NCBI RefSeq assembly: GCF_014205055.1
Contig: NZ_JACHMS010000001.1
Span: forward strand, 4,216,001-4,280,000
Length of the DNA: 64,000 nt
Direction of reading: 5' to 3'
From: Streptomyces luteogriseus
GTDB taxonomy: Bacteria > Actinomycetota > Actinomycetes > Streptomycetales > Streptomycetaceae
Position 1 is the first letter of the stretch, and each line of letters starts with the position of its first letter. Made by a program: the position numbers and the translations under genes. Of the stretch, positions 59,182-64,000 are shown one piece after another. The notes beneath the pieces are model-generated. The model did not search any database. It was not told the origin of the DNA and saw nothing but the letters and a program-made list of their open reading frames with translations.

Positions 59182-59529
59182 TCAGAGCACGAACCCCTGC
59201 TGCCCGTCGTCCGTCACCACGGGGCGGCCCACCGCCTCCCACACCTGCATACCGCCGTCGACGTTCACGGCGTCGACGCCCTGCTGGGCCAGGTACATCG
59301 TGACCTGGGCGGACCGGCCGCCGGAGCGGCAGATCACATGGACCCGGCCGTCCTGCGGGGCGGCCTCGGTCAGCTCGCCGTACCGGCCGACGAACTCGCT
59401 GATGGGGATGTGCAGCGCCCCTTCGGCGTGACCGGCCTTCCACTCGTCGTCCTCCCGGACGTCCAACAGGAAGTCGCCGTCCTTGAGGTCCGCGACCGCG
59501 ACCGTGGGCACACCAGCTCCAAAACTCAT
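59182..59529 (-). CDS. Rhodanese-like sulfurtransferase domain protein
   Basis: A 115-residue single rhodanese domain. The active-site loop is VICRSGGRSAQV with catalytic Cys at about residue 70, and LLDVREDDEWKAGHAEGALHIPISE carries the CH2A and surrounding motifs. It moves sulfane sulfur or binds a partner thiol. ATG at 59529, 61 bases before the J-domain stop codon. Single-domain rhodaneses are common; no special partner is indicated. Confidence 0.9.
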   Translation of the reverse strand: MSFGAGVPTVAVADLKDGDFLLDVREDDEWKAGHAEGALHIPISEFVGRYGELTEAAPQDGRVHVICRSGGRSAQVTMYLAQQGVDAVNVDGGMQVWEAVGRPVVTDDGQQGFVL

Positions 59530-59589
59530 ACGTCCGACGCTACCCGAACCGGCCGGAGCACCGGCTGGGACACCGGACGGGGCACGGGC

Positions 59590-60441
59590 TCAGCCCTGTC
59601 CCCCGCCGGCGCCCGTACCCTCGCCCCCGGCCTCGCCGAGCAGCGCGGCCAGCTCCGTCTCCCGCTCGGAGACCTGGGCGAGCAGGCCCTGCCCGATCTC
59701 GTCCAGGAGCCGGTCCGGGTCGTCCGGCGCCAGCTGGAGCATGTGGCCGATGGCGCTGTCCTCCAGTTCCCCGGCGAGCAGGGCGAGCATCTCCTTGCGC
59801 TGGGCGAGCCATTCGAGGCGGGCGTAGAGCTCCTCGGCGCGGCTCGGGCCCCGCTTCAGCTCGGGCCCCTTGGCCCACTCCGCGGCGAGCTCCCGCAGCT
59901 CCGCCTCGTCGCCCCGGGCGTAGGCGGCGTTGACGCGCGTGATGAACTCCTCGCGCCGCCTGCGCTCCTTCTCCTCCTGCGCCAGGTCCGGGTGGGCCTT
60001 GCGGGCGAGGTCGCGGTAGAGCTTGCGGGCCTCCTCGCTGGGGCGGACCCGCTGCGGGGGCCGCACCGGCTGGTCCGTGAGCATCGCGGAAGCCTCCGGG
60101 AACAGACCGCTGCCGTCCATCCAGCCGTGCAGCAGCTCCTCCACGCCGGGGATGGGGGCGAGCCGCGCCCGGGCCTCGTCCGCTCGCTGCCGGTCCGCGG
60201 GGTCGCCGCTGCGGGCGGCTCTGGCCTCCAGGATCCGGGCGTCCAGCTCCTCGAGCCGGGCGTAGAGCGGGCCGAGTTTCTGTTCGTGCAGCCGGGAGAA
60301 GTTCTCGACCTCGACGCGGAAGGTCTCCACCGCGATCTCGTACTCGATCAACGCCTGCTCGGCGGCCCGCACGGCCCGCTCCAGCCGCGCCTCGGGCCGT
60401 GCGGCGTCGTCGCCGTCCTGCTCAGCTTCCGGGGTCGTCAC
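59590..60441 (-). CDS. J-domain (DnaJ-like) protein with coiled-coil region
   Basis: A 283-residue soluble protein. Residues 10-90 form a helical coiled coil (VRAAEQALIEYEIAVETFRVEVENFSRLHEQKLGPLYARLEELDARIL). At about 137-180 a J domain has KLYRDLARKAHPDLAQEEKERRRREEFITRVNAAY with the HPD tripeptide (AHPDLA) required to stimulate DnaK ATPase. The remaining tail is Glu/Leu-rich helical. It lacks the zinc-finger domain of DnaJ, so it is a co-chaperone of the short class. The ATG at 60441 is followed to the right by an IS-like hairpin. Confidence 0.8.
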   Translation of the reverse strand: MTTPEAEQDGDDAARPEARLERAVRAAEQALIEYEIAVETFRVEVENFSRLHEQKLGPLYARLEELDARILEARAARSGDPADRQRADEARARLAPIPGVEELLHGWMDGSGLFPEASAMLTDQPVRPPQRVRPSEEARKLYRDLARKAHPDLAQEEKERRRREEFITRVNAAYARGDEAELRELAAEWAKGPELKRGPSRAEELYARLEWLAQRKEMLALLAGELEDSAIGHMLQLAPDDPDRLLDEIGQGLLAQVSERETELAALLGEAGGEGTGAGGGQG

Positions 60442-60456
60442 CCGCCCAGCCTAGTT

Positions 60457-60488
60457 GAATCCTCCCCTCCCTAAGGGGGAGGGGATTC
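60457..60488. mobile_element. IS200/IS605-end-like hairpin (possible relic)
   Basis: GAATCCTCCCCTCCC (60457-60471) with GGGGGAGGGGATTC (60475-60488) forms a foldback of the type seen at ends of IS200/IS605-TnpB elements and their miniature derivatives in actinobacteria. No transposase or TnpB gene is adjacent in the window. It could equally be a terminator-like palindrome. Confidence 0.35.
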
Positions 60489-60565
60489 CTGGCTCAGGCT
60501 GCCTCCTGAAGCAGCGCTCCAGCGGGTCTTGTGCCATCGGCGCCGGCCGCCTGCGCCCCAACCCC

Positions 60566-62005
60566 CTACACCCCCATCTCCGCCGCGACCTTCCCCACCC
60601 GGATCCCCGCCAGCAGCTCCGCGTGATCCGCCTCGGTCCGGTCCGCGTAGGCCACGGCGAAGTCGGCCATCGCCTCGTCCAGATCCTCGTTCTTCCCGCA
60701 GTACCCGGCGATGAGCCGCGGATCGGCGCTGTGGGCGTGCGCGCGGGCCAGGAGCGCGCCGGTCATGCGGCCGTAGTCGTCCATCTGGTCGGCGGCCAGG
60801 GCGGCCGGGTCGACGCTGCCCTTGCGGTTGCGGAACTGGCGGACCTGGAAGGGGAGCCCGTCGACCGTCGTCCAGCCCAGCAGGTTGTCGCTCACGACCT
60901 GCATCCGCTTCTGGCCCAGCACGACCCGACGGCCCTCGTGACCGGCCTCCGGCACCTCGAAACCGGCCGTCACCAGATGCGGCACCAGCGCCGACGCCCG
61001 CGCCTCCTTGACCTGGAGCACCAGCGGCTCGCCCCGGTGGTCCAGGAGCAGCACGACGTAGGACCGGGTGCCGACACTGCCCGTGCCGACGACGCGGAAG
61101 GCCACGTCCTGCACCGCGTGCCGGGCGAGGAGCGGCAGACGGTCCTCCTGAAGCGTGCCGACGTACTCCTCCAGGGACGTGGCCACCGCCGCGGCCTCCG
61201 CGTCCGGGACGCGCCGCAGCACCGGCGGGGCGTCGACGAACCGGCGTCCGCCGTCCTCGGTGGCCTCGGTCGACTTGGCCGCGAAGCGGCCGCTGGTGTT
61301 GTGGCGGGCCTTCTCGGAGACGCGCTCCAGCGTGCCGAGCAGATCATGGGCGTCCGTGTGGGAGACGAGCTCCTCGTCCGCGATGGCGTTCCACGCGTCC
61401 AGCACCGGGAGCTTGGCCAGGAGCCGCATGGTCCTTCGATACGCGCCCGCCGCGTCGTACGCCGCCTTGCGGCACTGGTCCTCGTCGGCGCCGGCCACCC
61501 GGCCCGCGAGTACCAGGGAGGCCGCGAGGCGTTTGAGGTCCCATTCCCAGGGGCCGAAGACCGTTTCGTCGAAGTCGTTCAGGTCGATGACCAGGCCGCC
61601 GCGCGCGTCCCCGTACAAACCGAAATTGGCGGCGTGGGCGTCGCCGCAGAGCTGGGCCCCGATCCCGGTCAGGGGCGTGCGCGCCAGGTCGTGGGCCATG
61701 AGGCCCGCCGAGCCGCGCAGGAAGGCGAACGGGGTGGCGGCCATGCGGCCGACCCGGATGGGGGTCAGCTCGGGCAGCCGCCCGCGGCCGGACTCCTCGA
61801 CGGCGCTCACCGCGTCGGGCCGGGATGCGTCCAGGTCGAGCGTGGCGTGCGCGCTGCGCGGGACCCGCCTGCGCAGGGCCTTGCCCTCGTCCTTGGGCGA
61901 GCCCTCGGCCGGCCACTCGGCGAAGCCACGCACCCGGGGCAGTCTGCGCGGCGCACCGTCCTTCGCCGTGGCCCCGCCCTCGTCCTGAGCTCCGGCCCTG
62001 GTCAT
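60566..62005 (-). CDS. DUF2252 family protein
   Basis: A 479-residue soluble protein. The diagnostic pattern is CGDAHAANFGLYGDARGGLVIDLNDFDETVFGPWEWDLKRLAASLVLAGR (residues 114-163), akin to aminoglycoside-phosphotransferase-type catalytic loops (HxxN and DxD). A second motif is VVGTGSVGTRSYVVLLLDHRGEPLVLQVKEARAS. These resemble small-molecule kinases but no substrate is known. ATG 62005. The two DnaA boxes at 62083-62109 lie in its upstream region. Confidence 0.85.
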   Translation of the reverse strand: MTRAGAQDEGGATAKDGAPRRLPRVRGFAEWPAEGSPKDEGKALRRRVPRSAHATLDLDASRPDAVSAVEESGRGRLPELTPIRVGRMAATPFAFLRGSAGLMAHDLARTPLTGIGAQLCGDAHAANFGLYGDARGGLVIDLNDFDETVFGPWEWDLKRLAASLVLAGRVAGADEDQCRKAAYDAAGAYRRTMRLLAKLPVLDAWNAIADEELVSHTDAHDLLGTLERVSEKARHNTSGRFAAKSTEATEDGGRRFVDAPPVLRRVPDAEAAAVATSLEEYVGTLQEDRLPLLARHAVQDVAFRVVGTGSVGTRSYVVLLLDHRGEPLVLQVKEARASALVPHLVTAGFEVPEAGHEGRRVVLGQKRMQVVSDNLLGWTTVDGLPFQVRQFRNRKGSVDPAALAADQMDDYGRMTGALLARAHAHSADPRLIAGYCGKNEDLDEAMADFAVAYADRTEADHAELLAGIRVGKVAAEMGV

Positions 62006-62082
62006 CCCGACCGCCTCCCCCGCATGCGCACGAACATCACTCGTGCCGACCGTACAACCGGCGGCCGAAACGCGTCAGACCC

Positions 62083-62109
62083 TGTGGACAACTCCACAGC
62101 TGTGGACAA
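62083..62109. other. Pair of DnaA boxes (TTGTCCACA) upstream of the DUF2252 gene
   Basis: TGTGGACAA occurs at 62083-62091 and 62101-62109, same orientation, 18 bases apart; both are the exact Streptomyces DnaA-box consensus on the minus strand. A third copy lies at 50076-50084 and a TTATCCACA at 57872-57880. Too few for an origin. Confidence 0.6.
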
Positions 62110-62139
62110 TCCGCGCCGGGTCCGTACGGCAGGGGCCGG

Positions 62140-62820
62140 CTACGTCCCCGAGGGCACGATGGCCTCCACCGGCGCCACCGTCTCTTCGTCCGCAAGCGCC
62201 TGCGTCAGCAGCCGCTCGGCCCGGGCCACGGTGATGTCGAGCCGGGCCAGCACCGCCGGCACGGTGATGCTGGGCAGGAAGTGCTCGAACAGCACGACGA
62301 CCCGGCGCTCCAGATCCTGCCGCTGGCAGCGCAGCTGGGACAGCAGCTGCACCCCGGAGAAGCTGCCGACCAGCAGCTCCGCCGTCTCCGCCACGTCGAC
62401 GTGCTGCAGCAGCTCGCCCCGCGTCTTCGCCTCGGCCAGCTTCTGCGCGTTCTGGTCGATCCACATCCGGAAGGCCGGGGTGCGGTCGAGGTCCATGGCC
62501 CCCTGGTCGAGGGCGAGCCCCACACTGGCGCGCACCAGCGGTTCGGACCGCAGCCGGCGGGCCATCACCAGACCGGAGTCGACGAGCTCCTGGAGCTTGC
62601 TGGACTGCGGCGGGAGCGTGATCGCGAGCTGCTCCTCGAACACCCCCACCGCCAGCTCCTCCTTGGAACCGAAGTGGAAGTACAGCGCGCCCTTGGTGAC
62701 GCCTGCCCGGTCCAGGATCTCACCGATGGTCGCCGAGGTGTAGCCGCGTTCGTCGAAGACGGCCGCCGCCGCCTCCAGGATGGTCCGCCGGGTGCGGATC
62801 GCGCGCTCCTGTCGCGCCAT
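62140..62820 (-). CDS. Gamma-butyrolactone receptor, ScbR/ArpA-type TetR repressor
   Basis: A 226-residue TetR-family receptor. The HTH is MARQERAIRTRRTILEAAAA...GYTSATIGEILDRAGVTKGALYFHFGSKEELAVGVFEEQ, the very conserved ArpA/ScbR/FarA signature; SKEELA is diagnostic. Trp120 (AFRMWIDQ) corresponds to the conserved ligand-pocket Trp of ArpA-like receptors, supporting binding of a real butyrolactone rather than a pseudo-receptor. It is divergent from the AfsA-type gene, with an ARE-like sequence between the starts, so it represses itself and the synthase until the signal accumulates. It may also control antibiotic genes outside the window. Confidence 0.92.
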   Translation of the reverse strand: MARQERAIRTRRTILEAAAAVFDERGYTSATIGEILDRAGVTKGALYFHFGSKEELAVGVFEEQLAITLPPQSSKLQELVDSGLVMARRLRSEPLVRASVGLALDQGAMDLDRTPAFRMWIDQNAQKLAEAKTRGELLQHVDVAETAELLVGSFSGVQLLSQLRCQRQDLERRVVVLFEHFLPSITVPAVLARLDITVARAERLLTQALADEETVAPVEAIVPSGT

Positions 62821-62906
62821 CGGGTGCCTCCTGATCTCCGTCGATCCCTGTGAAGTCGCTGTGTGGCGAGGGCGCGAGGGCCTGGCCGGCGGCTTGGCTC
62901 CCCCTT

Positions 62907-62935
62907 TGAAAAAAACCGGTTCGTCCGTATCTTAG
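62907..62935. promoter_or_regulatory. ARE-like autoregulatory element
   Basis: On the minus strand the sequence starts AAGATACGGACGAACCGGTT followed by a T tract. It fits the butyrolactone-receptor binding form AAGATACnnACnAACCGGTT, as recalled from the FarA/BarA-type ARE. It lies 87 bases upstream of the receptor start and 44 upstream of the synthase start, placed to repress both. Confidence 0.7.
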
Positions 62936-62978
62936 TCAGGCGTCGATCACGGCCGGGCAGCCGATCCTGGGGGTTCTC

Positions 62979-64000
62979 ATGCCGCAGACAGGGCCTTTAA
63001 GCGCACTCACGGACGATCAGACCGGACGCGGGGGCCGCCCGGCAAACGGAACCGCTACGACCGTCGAGAACCCGCCACAGAGCACCGTCGCACCGGAGAC
63101 CGCATCACCGCGTCCCGCCACTGACGCACCCGAGCCCCCGGCAGCCGTCACCGTCACCGACGAACCCACGCCCGCCGCCACCGCCACCGATGCACCCGTG
63201 TCACCGGCCACCCTCACCGAAGACTCCGCACCACCATCCCCCGTCACCGAACGCCCCGCCCCCCACGCCCACACCGTCGTCACCAAGGAACTCGCCCACC
63301 GCAATACTGAGACGGACGTCTTCCCCGCGCGGTGGACGCGAATCTCCGACACCCGTTTCCGCTTCACCGCGCACTGGCCGGCCGCCCACGCCTTCTTCGG
63401 CCCCGTGGACGACCGCCACCAGGACCCGATGGTCGTGGGAGAAACGTTGCGGCAGGCCTCGATGGTGCTGGCGCACGCCGAGTTCGGCGCTCCTGCCGAC
63501 ACGCACTTCGTCATGTGGGACCTGACGGTTCGCCTCGACCCGTCCGCGCTGCTGCTGGCGGATGCCGCCGAGCCGGTCGAGTTCGACGTCGTGTGCTCCG
63601 AGGTCCGCCGCCGCGGCAGCGGGCTGCACAGCATGCGGACGACGATGGAGTTCCGCCGCGCGGGGCGGCTCGTCGCCAGCGGCACCGGCAGCACCGGCTG
63701 CACCTCCCCGCGCGCCTACCGCCGCCTGCGGGCAGCCAAGTTGAGCGCTCTGGACACCCCGGTGCCGCTGCTGCCCGGCATAGCGCCGCGGACCGCGGGG
63801 CGGGCACGTGCCGAGGACGTCGTCCTCGCACCCACGGACCGCCCCGACGTCTGGCACCTGCGCGTCGACACCGGCCACCCGGTGCTCTTCCCGCGGCCCA
63901 ACGACCACGTCCCCGGCATGGTCCTGTTCGAGGCGGCCCGCCAGGCCGCGACCGCCGCGTCCGGCCTGCGCCCCTTCCTGCCGGCCGCGATGACGGCCGG
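62979..64000 (+). CDS. AfsA/ScbA-type gamma-butyrolactone synthase (3' end outside window)
   Basis: The frame is open from ATG 62979 to the right edge (340 codons visible). After a ~100-residue Pro/Thr/Ala/Val/Glu-rich N-terminal extension comes the AfsA hotdog domain: RFRFTAHWPAAHAFFGPVDDRHQDPMVVGETLRQASMVLAHAEFGAPADTHFVMWDLTVRL, with the second repeat at FPRPNDHVPGMVLFEAARQAAT near the edge. AfsA condenses a beta-keto acyl group with dihydroxyacetone phosphate. ScbA and AfsA normally have a much shorter leader (about 20-30 residues), so the extension is odd. RBS-like TGGGGGTT precedes the ATG. Confidence 0.88.
   Translation, partial: MPQTGPLSALTDDQTGRGGRPANGTATTVENPPQSTVAPETASPRPATDAPEPPAAVTVTDEPTPAATATDAPVSPATLTEDSAPPSPVTERPAPHAHTVVTKELAHRNTETDVFPARWTRISDTRFRFTAHWPAAHAFFGPVDDRHQDPMVVGETLRQASMVLAHAEFGAPADTHFVMWDLTVRLDPSALLLADAAEPVEFDVVCSEVRRRGSGLHSMRTTMEFRRAGRLVASGTGSTGCTSPRAYRRLRAAKLSALDTPVPLLPGIAPRTAGRARAEDVVLAPTDRPDVWHLRVDTGHPVLFPRPNDHVPGMVLFEAARQAATAASGLRPFLPAAMTA

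Noticed and set aside
62083..62109. Part of the replication origin.
   Set aside because: Only two clean boxes; a Streptomyces oriC has many, next to dnaA and dnaN, which are not in the window.
1..64000. tRNA, rRNA or tmRNA genes.
   Set aside because: No cloverleaf with a TTCGA-type T loop or rRNA sequence was recognised in the intergenic regions; a covariance search was not possible.

Overview
The window is a high-GC actinobacterial chromosome segment, almost certainly Streptomyces. Evidence: strong third-position GC with long antisense shadow frames, GTG and TTG starts, ATGA/GTGA operon overlaps, two exact 14-bp Streptomyces-type parS sites (10519-10532, 43863-43876), a gamma-butyrolactone synthase/receptor pair, the bacterial proteasome activator Bpa, DUF397, LURP-one and SpoIIE-type phosphatase genes. 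From memory the gene order matches the conserved core near oriC of Streptomyces (metG - aspS - bkd - paa); no search was run.

Layout. 1-6 kb: the 3' end of metG, a PH-domain protein, a PD-(D/E)XK nuclease-like protein with a nuclease-less partner, then a degraded patch (DUF397, broken DUF5753 regulator, frameshifted HATPase), a HTH/zinc-ribbon protein, and a 49-residue ORF convergent with a methyltransferase. 6-15 kb: MFS transporter, secreted intradiol dioxygenase, aspS, a PAS-GAF-PP2C-HATPase protein, an AI-2E permease and a pirin. 15-24 kb: divergent DHA2 exporter/TetR pair, SseB, a second intradiol dioxygenase (Tat lipoprotein), acyl-CoA dehydrogenase, M18 aminopeptidase, DUF6458, a scar joining two dead genes, LURP-one. 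24-29.7 kb: nitrilase-family amidohydrolase, MDMPI-family protein, methyltransferase, MFS-GntR pair, DD-carboxypeptidase.

29.9-50.6 kb: two complete bkdABC operons (branched-chain alpha-keto acid dehydrogenase E1a/E1b/E2) flank a block with two divergent Ser/Thr kinases, Bpa, PadR, a membrane-anchored protein, quinone oxidoreductase, a DrrAB-like ABC exporter, a K+ channel, moeA and mobA. bkdR (Lrp/AsnC) is divergent from the second operon. No E3 subunit lies in the window. 50.6-59 kb: a TetR-paaH operon divergent from paaN, a DUF5819-HTTM-trmH operon, and an acyl-CoA dehydrogenase with a KstR-like operator. 59-64 kb: rhodanese, J-domain protein, DUF2252 protein, then a ScbR/ArpA-type receptor divergent from an AfsA-type synthase that runs off the right edge, with an ARE-like operator between them.

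Themes: branched-chain amino acid, fatty acyl and phenylacetyl catabolism feed the acyl-CoA pools used for fatty acid and polyketide starters, and the butyrolactone pair is a likely switch for secondary metabolism. A nearly identical 14-bp motif in the bkdA/bkdR and paaH/paaN intergenic regions suggests shared TetR control. Four short tandem-repeat arrays (periods 43, 40, 33 and 30 bp) and two patches of decayed genes mark local instability.
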